In this document: piece after piece, positions 12,717 to 24,186 of the stretch
Layout: each line of letters opens with the position of its first letter
Numbering within the stretch: position 1 is the stretch's first letter
Source: Eutypa lata
Taxonomy: Eukaryota; Ascomycota; Sordariomycetes; Xylariales; Diatrypaceae
Assembly: GCA_022661535.1 (NCBI GenBank)
Contig: JAKULF010000003.1
Coordinates: forward strand, 3,534,001-3,598,000
DNA: 64,000 nucleotides
Direction: 5' to 3'
Made by a program: the position numbers and the translations under genes
The notes under the pieces: model-generated
Database searches by the model: none
Told to the model about the DNA's origin: nothing
The model's input: the letters and a program-made list of their open reading frames with translations, nothing else

Positions 12717-14989
12717 CTACCCTCGTCCATCGGAGATAGCTAAATATCCTACTCCAAGAGCACCTATGGTGATTAAGTAGCTCGAGATCCCAAAGCCCCC
12801 TTGAACATCATCTCTGACAACAGACCAAACAATACCAAGTAGTAAACTGGCAACAACTATAAACACAAGAAAACACCATATTGTTCTCAAATGCCAGCCT
12901 TCTTGAAAGTGCAAGCCCCAACCAACAGTATATTTGCTACTCGATGTAGTGAGAGGACCATTCATCAGCTTCGGTATTTGCAGTAACAATGATTTCTGAG
13001 TACTATCTATCATCTCTGGATGGAGCAAGCAATGGGTTAGATAGTTGGGACCGATCGCCGGACTCAAACCAGGCAATGGATCTCTCGGGGCTGGTCCACA
13101 CTCATACTCCTTATCGACCATTGAAACAGGTGGTAGGCAGACACAATCAGCCAAGCATACGCTATTGTGACTATGAGTATCCGCACACTTGCTATGATCA
13201 ACAGCAAACTGAGTCACGGTTAGCCCGTATAAGCAATGAAGTAGAAGAAGTAAACTTACCCTGGTAAGACAAACGCACTTCAGACTACGCAGTGTTAGCC
13301 AAGATTTGGTAGATTTGTTCTCAAAATACTTGGCCTTCAAAATCGACAAGAGATCACGGTCAGTGCTAATAGAATCCAGTTGCTCTTGGCACAAAGTGGT
13401 CAATGTTGCGCTCTTGTCGATGCAAAGCAGAGCACGAAGACTAGGTTGACTATTCCCGTTGCCCTGGATCGGCTGTGTTACCATCACAGTAGGCAAGGTA
13501 GCGCTAGGTTTATTGTACCGTGAAAGTAGTCGTGGTTTTAAATTATGCAGTAGTCTCCGTAGCCCATCGAGGATTACTTGAACCACATCGCTAACCGCTT
13601 GAACAGTTTCGGGTAGAACTCCTTGACGAGCTCTATACTTAGATGATGGTTGCTGTCGACGGAGGTCGTTTTCAAGTTGTTCAATGGAACCTTGACACAG
13701 TTCTGTAAAGTCATCGAACATCTTCGTACCACACATCTACCGCGCTGTTATTATTGAGTGCAGTTAACGTCGTATGTGTTCTGTGACTCACGCATTCCCA
13801 TCTAGCACGAACCTTCCCATCCGGAATAGGTGGTTCAGAAACGAGAAAGGAAAATCGGCCAAATATGTAGTCGACAAGGGAAGGCAAAGTGTCAAAGTAA
13901 ACTTTCGGACTATTAGCATTCATTTTAACAGAGTTCAGTAACTAAAAACACTTATACTAACATGGTAAGTCTACACGATCTCCGGAGAAGTATTGAGAAG
14001 TAGTGGATTCGGATATGACATTTGTGTGTTGCTGGTTCGGCTCACCAAGTCGAAGCATGGATGAGATTTCTGCCCCTTCGATAGACGTACGTGTAGACAC
14101 GCGCTGTAGCTCCTCAGGAAGTGTATGAACTGACGATTCCTGCTGTAGTGCGAGGGGTTCAATGGCAATATCCTTTGTGTAGGAGGGCTGCTCAACAACC
14201 TCCGTCTGAGGAATCCTCTCGACATTCTTCCGACCCCCACTAGGAATGGCGTTTTCTGGATGCTTGGCTACGACATGGCCTTGAAGATTATCCGCCCAGT
14301 CTAGTCTTTCATTGCAGTATGGGCATTCGTAAAATTTTGAAAGGCTACCAGAATAGTTGGTTGACAAGTGGTGTATAAATCTCGTATCTTCACCCGGCCA
14401 AGAATATATTGGCGGTGGCATGGAGAACCTCAGCTCATTCTCACCGGACTGTCTGTAAGGTATGATTGCACTGATGATATTAGTTTCTTACATCTAGGTA
14501 TTAGAAACGCTGAATACGTACCGATGTTGCAATGTTGATTTCACATTGATCACTGGGTTTACCGGCTGAAAGCTGAGTTCAGATTTCAGTATATCTTGCG
14601 TTCCCTTGCCAGCATAACCAGTCAAGTAGATGCTATTTTTTGAAAACTGCCTGCGGCGATCACCCCAAACATTATCCCAATGACGGTTCTGAACCTCACT
14701 AAAAATCGGCACCGTATCTTTATAGTCAGCCCCCTATATTCATCTTTTAGGTGCGCGCCTTCGTTCATTCTTGTTACATGCTTAGCTACATTGGGTGTTT
14801 CGACGTGTGAGCTACCATGACCTAGACATCCAAAATCATGTATGATGATTCTAAGGTCTGGGCAAGCTTCGCAGACGTATTTAGAATATGCGTCGTTGGA
14901 CGTTGGGCTATCGTCGCCCGAGTCGCCCAATGCCTCTATTGCGGGAAAAGAAGCATTGAACCCATATGGTTTCCAAGGTTATAACAACA
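12717..14989 (-). pseudogene. Decayed fungal C2H2-type zinc-finger protein with C-terminal membrane helices
   Basis: Exons read on the minus strand: about 14989-14522, 14452 to about 13978, about 13940-13792, 13736-13260 and 13208-12717. Most joins are clean: CATCG/GTACGT to TTACAG; GAATGC/GTGAGT to CGGTAG giving ECMCGTKMFDDF; and a 51-base in-frame intron at 13209-13259. The N-terminal part has YECPYCNERLDWADNLQGHV, a C2H2-like finger (C, C, H, H). The middle is a helical region and the C-terminus has two hydrophobic helices (IWCFLVFIVVASLLLGIVW and ISSYLITIGALGVGYLAI). Two defects argue for decay: a frame break in the G5 run (14730-14734 on the plus strand as C5), where one extra G would join EYRG to ADYKDTVPIFSE, and no in-frame ATG before the first exon. 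The junction near 13945-13978 is unresolved. Function unknown; related-looking genes are accessory in ascomycetes. Confidence 0.6.
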
Positions 14990-16114
14990 CCATATGCTTG
15001 CGAGAATAAACATGGGATGTCAAAATGGAACGTACACGAACCCTACGCCGCCCATCGTGCTGGGTTGGTATATTTATCCGTCTTGATAATTTCGCATGAT
15101 ATTGAGCAATTATTTCGGGTTATTGATTTGTTATATGTAGAAACATGGACATCAGTAGTTGCCAAGATTGTTCGAGAACATATAATTGAATACTGTTGAC
15201 GACACCTGGGGAGGCAATAGGTTTCAAACATAGATCACAGATAGCCCCATCAACACGTAGCTGCAAAGAGGGGTAAGCCATACTCTCTACATTGATTACG
15301 AGAATGTTCCACTTCACTAATGCTTACGTCTGGTAATTTTATGACCTGATTGTACATGTAAGACTACCCATACAAATTTGTATTCCTACCGATCAGCTGC
15401 GTAAAGAAGTAAACACCTTGGTGCCTACTAAGCCATGCTTATTTTATTATCATCCTTACTCGGTGCACATATAGTGTCTCGTTCATAACATAAATTGGTT
15501 ACACAATAGCTATATAATACCTTAGGGATCCTAGTTGGGAAATAATAGTAAGAACTATAAGTCTTCCTAGGCAGGTTTATATAGCTCTGGGTGTAGTAAG
15601 AGGTACTAATTAATACAGGTGAGTGCGCGGGTACTTGGAAATGTGGGCTTCAAACCCCAAAGACCAATGCCATGTAGCAGTGAACTTTTTACAATATAAA
15701 ATTAAGACAATTGAGCATTCCAAGTATCGTCTGCTACCTAATCAAGTAGGTTATGCAGGTATCGTGGTGTTACCTACCCCTATCAAGCTCAGTTCTTATG
15801 TAGCCCCAGGCTCCAGCTGATTGCAGCCGGGTAGGAGTGCCCCGCAATTACAACCGCTAGGTAGTACCTACCTATGTATGTATTGTACTACAGTACCCCG
15901 CAACTCCGCGAATCGGAGCTCAGCACAAAATCTTACACTGAAGGAGGACCGGCGTAAAACTACAAGCATCTGCTTGTGTAATGTGAGATTATATAGTGAA
16001 TGCATTTTTCCTCATAATACGGCCTGTCTTGCAACTCTCAGACAAACGGTCCATCTGTACAGTACATTCTTGTGATATTATATTCAAAAACCAGAAAAAT
16101 CAGAAACACCAGCC
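14990..16114. other. Intergenic, no gene seen
   Basis: About 1.1 kb. The short open frames (for example 14966-15199, 15623-15820 and 15821-16075) show no domain or splice support. The right end is the promoter region and leader of the aminotransferase gene. Confidence 0.55.
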
Positions 16115-17515
16115 ATGAGTGCATTCCCACCTCCACCGGTCAACACCATTGACTGGTCCAATGTCGGCTTCCGGGTGCGCGAAGGTAGGTAACCAAGCAA
16201 CCACCCGCTCTACCACTCCAATATACCGCCAACAAGCGTGACAGGCTTTTCTCTTCTTTTTCATGGCAGATATAGACTCACCAGCTTTCTTACGAATAGT
16301 CAATGGACATATCGAGTCCCACTACTCCAAATCGACGGGCAAGTGGTCCCCTCTCCAGTTCGTGACCGACCCCTATATCCGCATCCATGGCATGGCCCCG
16401 GCCCTCAACTACGGCCAGCAGGCCTACGAGGGGCTGAAGGCCTTCCGCACGCCGACCGACCAGATCCAGGTGTTCCGACCCGACCGCAATGCTTTGCGGC
16501 TGCAGCACTCGGCCGAGTTCATATCCTGCCCGCCCGTGCCGACCGGCCTGTTCCTCGACGCTGTCAAGGCCGCCGTGTCGCTGAACGCGGGGTACGTCCC
16601 GCCCCACGAGACGGGGGCCGCCATGTACATCCGACCGCAGATCTACGGCTCGAGCGCGCAGCTGGGCCTGAGCCCGCCCGAAGAGTACACCTTCTGCGTC
16701 TACGTGCTGCCGACGGGCGTGTACCACGGCACGCACCCCGTGCAGGCGCTCATTCTCGACGAGTTCGACCGCGCGGCACCCAATGGCACGGGGAGCGCTA
16801 AGGTCGGCGGTAACTATGCGCCCGTGCTGCGGTGGAGCGACCGTGCCCGCGACGAGGGCTTCGGCATCACGCTGCACCTCGACAGCGCGACCCACTCTGA
16901 GATTGACGAGTTCAGCACGAGCGGTTTCATTGGTGCGATTGTCAACGGAGACGATGACGTGACCTTGGTCGTGCCGGATTCGAAGAATGTTATCCAGAGT
17001 GTGACCGCCGACAGTATTACGGATCTTGGTCGCAGCTTCGGGTGGAAGGTGGAGAGGAGATCGGTACGTTTTTCAGCGGAGCTCTTTTCCTATATGAAGC
17101 AGTAGTAGTAGCAGCGAGAGAATTATATCCTAACCCAGAACAGATCAAATACGCCGACCTACCGAAGTTCTCCGAGGTTATGGCGGCTGGCACCGCAGCG
17201 GCTCTCGTGCCGATCCGCTCCATCACCCGTCGCTTCGACCCCAAGGCGCCTAACTCGATTACGTCCACCCTAGGGCAGCATTCCCGACTTTCGTCGGAGA
17301 ACGGTGCTGAGAAGGTCACCTACCTGTCTGACAACATCGAGGACGCCGGCCCTATCTGTCTTCGCCTCCTTACCCAGCTCAAGGGTATTCAGCTTGGAAA
17401 GGTCAAGGATGAGTTTTCATGGTGCTTCCCCGTCAGCAAGGAAGATGGCACCAAAGTATCAGGTGAGACAAAGGCAGCAAACGGTGATGGCCAAACCGTT
17501 GACCAGCTAGATTGA
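16115..17515 (+). CDS. Class IV PLP aminotransferase, branched-chain amino-acid aminotransferase-like
   Basis: Three exons, 16115-16184, 16270-17063 and 17144-17515, give 411 residues. The start MSAFPPPPVNTIDWSNVGF is typical of fungal members. MYIRPQIYG, the lysine-bearing KVGGNYAP (Schiff-base Lys near 201), and EFSTSGFIGAIV (Glu near 237, in the place where primary BCATs have an E-x-G-T-x-N type motif) define fold type IV. The STSGFIG variant is, as I recall, common among BCAT-like enzymes in fungal accessory and secondary-metabolite loci, so it may not be the housekeeping leucine/isoleucine/valine enzyme. There is no clear mitochondrial presequence, so a cytosolic location is inferred. 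It lies in an accessory-looking region with oxidases and transporters but is 15 kb from the aminomutase cassette. The exon is GC-rich. Confidence 0.87.
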
Positions 17516-18565
17516 TTTCCCGAGTAATGGTGGGAGGATGACTCCCTCGACTTCATGTTCGGATCTATTAGTGCATATTTTCCAGAAGTGACCGGAACAG
17601 CATCAATGAAAGACAAAAGTTTCTTCGGGAAAGGGAACAGAGATATGTATTTATCACAAAAGGGTAGAAAATTTTACTTGATGAAACGGGAGCCTACTTG
17701 ATTTCAAATACCTCAGTCGTTCGGGGCATAGCGGGGACTTTCGCCGAGTCCTACTCAGGTGGATGGGCCAGTGGGAACCTTTCCAGTCGGGTTTCGATGC
17801 GGTTTTTATACCATCTGACACAGATAACGACCAAGAGCATATGCAGTAAGATATTATGGTGATGCCCGATAATTCTCGTTTAATTCCCGGTGAACGGATC
17901 CCACGGATAGGTGAACACGACGCACCTCATACTCGGGAGCTCCTCATGTTGGCATTTGCGTAGTTACCAGTTATCTTGATATCAAGCCTGGAAGCTTCCC
18001 CACCCGCCCACGAGCGTCAGTGGTGGGGGCGACTAACTAGCGGCTCTACCCGCTGAGGGGCCGCGTAGCCATTACCGGGAAACGAAGCGCGATCGTGGCT
18101 AGATAATGGTTAACAAATCAGGTCAATTTGAATCGTCAGCCAATGCAACAACAATTCATCACTTATTAAAGACGGAATTACCTGGAGTTTTATGACCATA
18201 TTGGTGGCTCTAATAAGTTGAGATTCTCGCCTTATCAACTGAACCAAGGTACGATAAGAATGTAGTAACCAAAAATATGGTACATCTCTAGCAATGATTA
18301 TTCGAGATGTTTGCCATCAAGGTATACGGTTTGAATAGGTGACATCCTGTGATGTATGATGCAGTATTAACGATTAATATTATTGTGATTTTTGATCTGA
18401 AGGTATAATTCGAGTGCCAACTACGTCAGGAAAGAATAATAAGCGAACACGAAATAATGAACAACTGAAACATTATTCAAATTTCCCTTTCTACCAAGTT
18501 CTTAACCTCTCCGTATCATATAACTACGTCCTTCGATTTCGAAAAATCCAGTTACCACGGGAACA
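17516..18565. other. Intergenic, no gene seen
   Basis: About 1 kb of spacer. The GC-richer patch at about 18000-18090 (CACCCGCCCACGAGCG region) has no open frame of note. Nothing else recognised. Confidence 0.55.
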
Positions 18566-19177
18566 ATGGACTATCCCGCAAGTGCGAATAATATCTTCGA
18601 TATTGCAAAAAAATTCTTTTCATCGATCATAATTTCCGATACGTTCCTTACAATAACTAGTTTCATCATCGTCAAAACATCTTCATTCCTTGGGAGAACG
18701 TTAATTGAGAAAGCTTCCGACTTACTACTCTCAAAAGTGATCAAAGCCCATTCCATGGGGCATTCAGACACCACAATGCCACACTTCACTGGAAACGAAT
18801 CAACTACAGCACCTATCGAGACGGAGAATCAGCAACTTGTTATAGCCTCCGATATGGAGAATAGTCCAAAGGAATCGAAGGCCTCTGATACCGAGACCGC
18901 TGACCAGGCAAAGGACGAAAACGGGAATGGAAAGCCTGACGATGGCACTACACATTCTATCAAACTAGGCGACAATACCTCAGCTGGGGAAAACGCCATT
19001 GCAATGTATTGGATGGACGGTACATCTACGGTGACAATCACGACCAATCGAACTCCCCCCGTCACAGCTGAGCCACGATCAATCATCTCACCAGAAGCCA
19101 TGCTCACAGTCTTCTTCGGCGGCGTCTTCTGTTTCTTGCTGGGTGAGGTTTTGAAGCTTCTTGGAGGGCCTCGTTAA
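18566..19177 (+). CDS. Hypothetical protein with hydrophobic ends and an acidic, threonine-rich middle
   Basis: Single exon, 203 residues, no family recognised. The N-terminal third (about residues 10-50) is hydrophobic and hydroxylated (FFSSIIISDTFLTITSFIIV). The middle (about 65-175) is rich in D, E, T, S and N and probably disordered (ETENQQ, SDTETADQAKDENGNG). The C-terminus carries one strong membrane helix (MLTVFFGGVFCFLLGEVLKLL) ending in GGPR. It could be a tail-anchored or two-pass membrane protein. It is divergent in orientation from the GMC oxidase gene downstream. A real gene is plausible from even codon use and length but is not proven. Confidence 0.5.
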   Translation: MDYPASANNIFDIAKKFFSSIIISDTFLTITSFIIVKTSSFLGRTLIEKASDLLLSKVIKAHSMGHSDTTMPHFTGNESTTAPIETENQQLVIASDMENSPKESKASDTETADQAKDENGNGKPDDGTTHSIKLGDNTSAGENAIAMYWMDGTSTVTITTNRTPPVTAEPRSIISPEAMLTVFFGGVFCFLLGEVLKLLGGPR

Positions 19178-19756
19178 GTGAACATGGAGAGCATACGGCA
19201 TGCATGAACGTACCAGTGGTCGAGTTTCTGAGATATCGCGTGAGGGCCCCCAAGGAGATATGAGGGCGTTCAGAGTACAACGAAGGCCTCAGGGCAATGA
19301 TGTAAACAAAAGTACTACATGAGGTACAATGGCTTAGGGAGTTTGTACGTTTTGTATTAGGGTCAGGGTCATTAATTCAAAGAACCAGATTAGCATCATA
19401 TGGCATTATTGCCATCAATGCTATTCTGTCAATATACCATCATTACCTACGTGAAAGTTGAATAATGTGTTCATATTTAATTACCTAAGTTTAATCTAAT
19501 AATTATACGAAGAGCATGAATGGAGTAACGTTTCCCCCGCCATGTGGGAAGATGTCCTCAAAGGGCCCAATAATAGGACTGCACACAATCCCTAACTCTT
19601 CGCACATCCATATTTATTCGTAGATTTCGCGGTACATAGACTGATAGCCAGAGCATGATATTAGTGGGAATTTGAAAATTCAATGGTTGAATCCTCGCAT
19701 ATACTTATGTCACACTTTAATACCCGAGAAACTACTTGTAGATGCTATTGTACTAA
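19178..19756. other. Intergenic between convergent genes
   Basis: About 580 bases between the 3' ends of the hypothetical gene (plus strand) and the GMC oxidoreductase (minus strand). AT-rich with no gene; it should contain both 3' UTRs. Confidence 0.6.
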
Positions 19757-21958
19757 TCATCGAACCACTCTCAGCCCAAGATCCTCAATTATCATGTCTG
19801 CTGCCTTTTCCCCAATAGCCATCGCCATATTAGCAGTATTTGCTCCCACGTTCTTTGGTACGACGCTTAAGTCCGCAATCTTCAACGCGGTAATGCCGTA
19901 CACGTTAAGACGCGGATCTACTACTCCCTTTTCCTCCAAAGGGGCCATCTTGCAGGTACCAAGGGAATGCCAAGTAGTTGAGACGTGCTCGCGTATCCAT
20001 TGGTCAATAACAGCATCATCCTCAACCGAGTACTGAATATCAGAGATATCCTGAAGTGGGCCATCAATCTCTCCACACTTTGCCGAAGAGTCTTTTGGAA
20101 ACGGTGGATGGTAGCCGGCCATCTCTCCTCTGAACACATCCATTCGCCGCATGATCTCTCGTTGCTTTTTATACGCCCACCTGCATTTCTTAATGTCGAC
20201 TTCGTCGGGATCCGAAAAGAAGCCGGCTTCGAAATCAACCGGGTCGGTCAGCTCGGGGCCTGTGATGTGCAGGTATCCGCGGGATGATGGGTAAGGTGAG
20301 AAGGTTGAAGCACCCATGTATTGCCCAGCGGGGACCCCCATCGGATTAGTGGGATGGCTAGTTAGCGGTCAATGGAACGTTGATATACTCATCAGTTGGT
20401 TCGTGGGAATGGGTAGGCTACGCACGCGTTGACTTGGGTGATGATAGCTAGAGGCTTATTAGGCTGGTCTGCGAATTCTTTATCCCATGTGGTTTGGAAC
20501 TCTGGTCCAAGTGCAGCGATTTCAGCAGCATCGTTCGGTCGGAGCTTGCATGTCACCCCCATGCAATTCCAACCCAACATTTCGTCATTCCGAGAGATTA
20601 ATTCTTCAAGATTGAAGTTGCCATTCGCTAGTCCATCGAGAGTCTCCCCCGGGGTAAGACTCGATTTGTATGCGTACGCCACTTCGTGATGATCCTGATA
20701 CCCATCACCGACGCCGGGTATCTCAGCAACGATAGGTTGGATGCCGGCCTGCGTTAAGACTTCTGGGTGACCAATACCAGACCTTTCTAGAATTAGCGGG
20801 GTGCCAAAGGTACCACAAGAAAGGACAACCATCTTTCTAGCTCTGACAGTCCGGATATTGGGAGTGTCACCGTGTTCAGAGCTTTGATTGGATTCAAAAA
20901 CGACACCGGAAGCTCTTCTATCGTCGAAGAGGATTCGCATAACCCGTGACTCTACCACCACATGCAAGTCAGGGCAGGTTTGAAGAGTGGGATGGAGGTA
21001 CCGAGAAGCGGTATCTTGTCTCTTTCCATCGGGAGAAAGGTATCGCAAAGAAACCTGGGCGCCATCGTTCTGTCGTATGTTAGTTTCTCTACGATCTTCA
21101 TTTCTAGGCCGTGGATTCTGTTTCCCTAGAAGAATCATGATGTTCGTCAAAAGGGAAAGTCGATACCTACTACAAATATGTTAACTATTACAAGGCTATA
21201 GAAAAGAGGGTATGAATATCTTAGAACAAAAGGCCAACTCGGTAGTTGAAAAACGATCTTTTAAACTCACCAGTATCAAGGTCGCTCAAGTCCTCAATTC
21301 CCGGCCACCCTAGCTTCTTAACAGCTGATACAAAGCCTGTTTCAGCTCTGAATGACCGGTAAGTACCACCAGATATATGTATCGGCCCGTTGTATCCGTG
21401 TTGAGCCTTTGAACCTGGACCATGATATGTTTCTAGCTGTACCCTGGTCAATCTGACGAGTTCTATCTGATCGCAACATTATAGTACATCAGGTAACCTA
21501 CTTTCTTCATATAAGGTAATAGTTCTTCGGCTGACCACCCTGGGACATTCCACGAATCAAAATCACATCGCTGGGCCCGACTATACGTCAACATGTTGAC
21601 AGACGAGCCTCCACCAAGAACGTTGGCAGTTGGGACGATGGGCTCCCGATCGGAAAGAAACTTAGAACTTTTACCCCTGTGGGACTGGATAGTCATGCTG
21701 TCAGGTGAGAGATTATGGAGAAACAATGCAGGTATTTCGATGCTCGGAATCCCAACATTGTTAGGACCTCCTTCGATTACCAGTATGGAGAGACTTGGAT
21801 CTGCGTTTGATAGTCTAGAGGCAATTATGCAGCCCGCAGTACCACCTACATGAGCATGTTAATTTTGTAATCCGTATATAGGGATTTGACAACTTGCCAC
21901 CGGCAATAATAACATCCACCACGTCAATCTCGGGTGGAAGTTGAGTATACAACGGCAT
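19757..21958 (-). CDS. GMC oxidoreductase, alcohol-oxidase-type FAD enzyme
   Basis: Five exons on the minus strand, 21958-21898, 21845-21502, 21436-21271, 21125-20426 and 20357-19757, encode about 623 residues. The first intron appears to be a rare GC-AG intron (GGTG/GCAAGT): only this donor restores the FAD-binding IAGGGTAGC motif at residues 18-26. LGGGSSVNMLTYSRAQRCDFDSW is the GMC signature 1 region, and WHSLGTCKM carries the catalytic His (about 554), paired with Asn (about 597) in ANTANMA. Overall order and the RYLSPDGKRQDTASRYLHP segment resemble fungal alcohol/methanol oxidase-type GMC proteins. No signal peptide and no clear C-terminal peroxisomal SKL are seen (it ends RVVR), so location is uncertain. 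The 145-base intron at 21126-21270 is the least certain join. Substrate unknown, probably a primary alcohol. Confidence 0.85.
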
Positions 21959-22723
21959 CTTCAAGCCGTAAGTTCAAATCAGATTGATAGACACAAGAGC
22001 TTTTATTGAAAGGCCGGATAGGTATAACTCGTGAGAGTTCGGTATATTATAAGATTTAAAGGTAAAATAGATATGGCGGTTTGATGGTGGGAGGGATCTT
22101 GAGTGTTCACGTGAGTGAATAGATCTAAACGTATTGTGTACCTAGGTAGTGAGGGAGATCACTATGGACTACTTCCAAAATCCCTTGTTTTGGTAAAGAT
22201 GGCAAACTGTCCCTTATGAATAGAAGAGTGTATGCAAGGAAGGTTCGAGAGGGAAAATAAAAACACTGTTATCCATGTCTTATTATTGTAACCTTTGCAA
22301 AACTTCAACACCAAGACAAATAATGTTATCAACTGTACAGCATACGGGTCCAACACTTGTTGCAGGGGGGGTATGTCAGCTGTAAGTTTAACGGTCGAAC
22401 TCCAACTTATCCATGATCCAACTGCATATGCAGAAGTAGTAACAAATCAAATGTAGCCTATAGAGAAGCGGGACTCACATATGCTAGAGGGCAGGACAAT
22501 TCGATTGGGCAGGATGAAAAGTTTGAGTTCTCCATGCAACACTCTCTTCTAGTTAGACAGTGACACAATTGCTCACCCCTCGTTGCGCTCCAATCATGCA
22601 TCGTGTTACGGCTAACTACATGATCGATGGCCTTACACGGGTACTCGAGTCTATGTACGTGGGTATCACACCCCGAGTGTTGTACAGGAATTTGGGTGAG
22701 GAGCATTGCGTACACTAGAATAC
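21959..22723. other. Intergenic, no gene seen
   Basis: About 765 bases between the GMC gene start and the acetyltransferase stop. The minus-strand frame 22458-22715 has no domain and lies just past the acetyltransferase stop, so it is probably 3' UTR or shadow. A CACGTGAGTG word lies at about 22108. Confidence 0.5.
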
Positions 22724-23584
22724 CTAAGATTTGGGTTCTCTTGTCAAAAATATGAGCTTTGGTTTGTTTCTTCCAGCGAATTCTTGCCCAACTTCAAATC
22801 GCATCTCCTCGATCTCCGCGTGAAAGCCACAGCTCTCATACAATCGACGTCCCACTGGGGTGCCCTCAACGACTGCCTACAGAATTGAATTATTAGTCGC
22901 TCATCGCACATAGGAGAATACAGTATCAGCACGGCCTTTGGCGCCAATACTTTGATGATATAAAAAAGGAAGAAAAAGCATGTGACGTCTTTTACCTTAA
23001 GTCCCTGCTCATCTGCGGCATTGGTTCCCCATTTGACTAGAGCTGTACCCGCACCTAGACGCTGGAAATGTGGGTGGACTGCTAGCATTTCGAGAACTAT
23101 TCCACGATCATGAGGAATGCACGTTCGTTCAGGTCTTAGAAGATAATCCCAACTCACCATAAACCCCTTTGCCAGAAGAACCCTCGATAGCCTCCGATCG
23201 TGGTATCACATATTCCTTCCATAGGCGCGTCATGAACTCGCGGTCATCTGCAACTGGCCAGACATTCTCAACATCCTCTACCTTCGCCAGCTCGGAAGGC
23301 GGGGCCTCTTTCATATACGTCCAGACGGCGATACCAATGATGCGCTCCTGAGCCCTCTGGCCAACCCTCGTGGTTGCTTTCAAGAATGCGGAGTTCTTGT
23401 CGGTCTGTTTCCATGTCGTCAGGCGTCTGGAGCCGTCTGCTCGCCCGAGTGGCGTGTCATGACCTGGAAAGTATATATCCACAAAGGGGGCGTCATGACC
23501 GAAACTCTCCGAGACAACCTGGAAGCATGTGGGGATCTCTTGGTCGGAAACCAAAGATACTTCTACTTCGTCCGCGGCGGTCAT
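22724..23584 (-). CDS. GNAT-family N-acetyltransferase
   Basis: Three exons on the minus strand, 23584-23158, 23096-22996 and 22876-22724, encode 226 residues. Exon joins restore YVLEMLAVHPHFQRLGAGTALVKWG, the acetyl-CoA-binding motif A (Q-x-x-G-x-G at about residues 155-160), and AVVEGTPVGRRLYESCGF, the motif B helix ending in the usual Y-x-x-x-GF. The last exon ends LIFLTREPKS and was found from its splice acceptor (CTGTAG). The N-terminal half contains the variable substrate-binding part. Such small fungal GNATs often acetylate amines, polyamines or xenobiotics, but the substrate here is not predictable. It is transcribed in the same direction as the GMC gene. Confidence 0.87.
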
Positions 23585-24186
23585 GATTACACCGGTCCTC
23601 TGGTAATACTAGGGTGTGTTGAATGTAGAGGAGTTTGAGTAAAAATGATAAGAGAGAAAGGATGTTTTACTTGAAGTGTGAATGCGGGGGAGGGATGTCG
23701 TAGCCCACACTTGTAGTATCCTCTCCAAAGCCACCTTACGTACGTAGCTCTATACTAAGTAACGTATATATTAGTTTTTCTGTTGGTGCAATGCGAAATA
23801 TATGGTACGATATTGACGGAATCGGCACTAATCTAGCCTTATATATTGTGAGCATATTCCGCTATTCTCCAGAGGTCGTTTAAAAAATAACTTCGGAAAT
23901 CCCGATAAAGATGTTGGTTTGGTAAGTTAAAACGTTGGGTCAGACATGGGGATTTGCCTTTATGCCGTATCATACCGTATTCAGTATTGTACGGTACACG
24001 TTCCATTGGGAGCAGTACCGTATCATAAACCGACAATATATGCGAGTATATGTACCCTTTACCCTCCGTGCTACTCCCTCTGGGGATCAATCATATTCAC
24101 CTATCTTTTTTTTAATATCTATTATTAATGATATATCATACCTATCTTAGTCGATCTATTGCTGGAACTGGTTTTAGATCTTCAGG
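23585..24186. other. Divergent promoter region
   Basis: About 600 bases between divergently transcribed acetyltransferase (minus) and 2OG oxygenase (plus) genes, so probably a shared promoter. It contains direct copies of a TACGGTAC / ATACCGTA type word at about 23970-24022. No coding signal. Confidence 0.5.

Noticed and set aside
15599..15670. tRNA-like GGCTTCAAACCCC segment
   Set aside because: No matching acceptor stem, anticodon arm or A box could be folded around it.
16238..16895. Open frames of 187 and 201 residues overlapping the aminotransferase
   Set aside because: They lie within the exon with all catalytic motifs in another frame; arginine- and proline-rich shadow translations.
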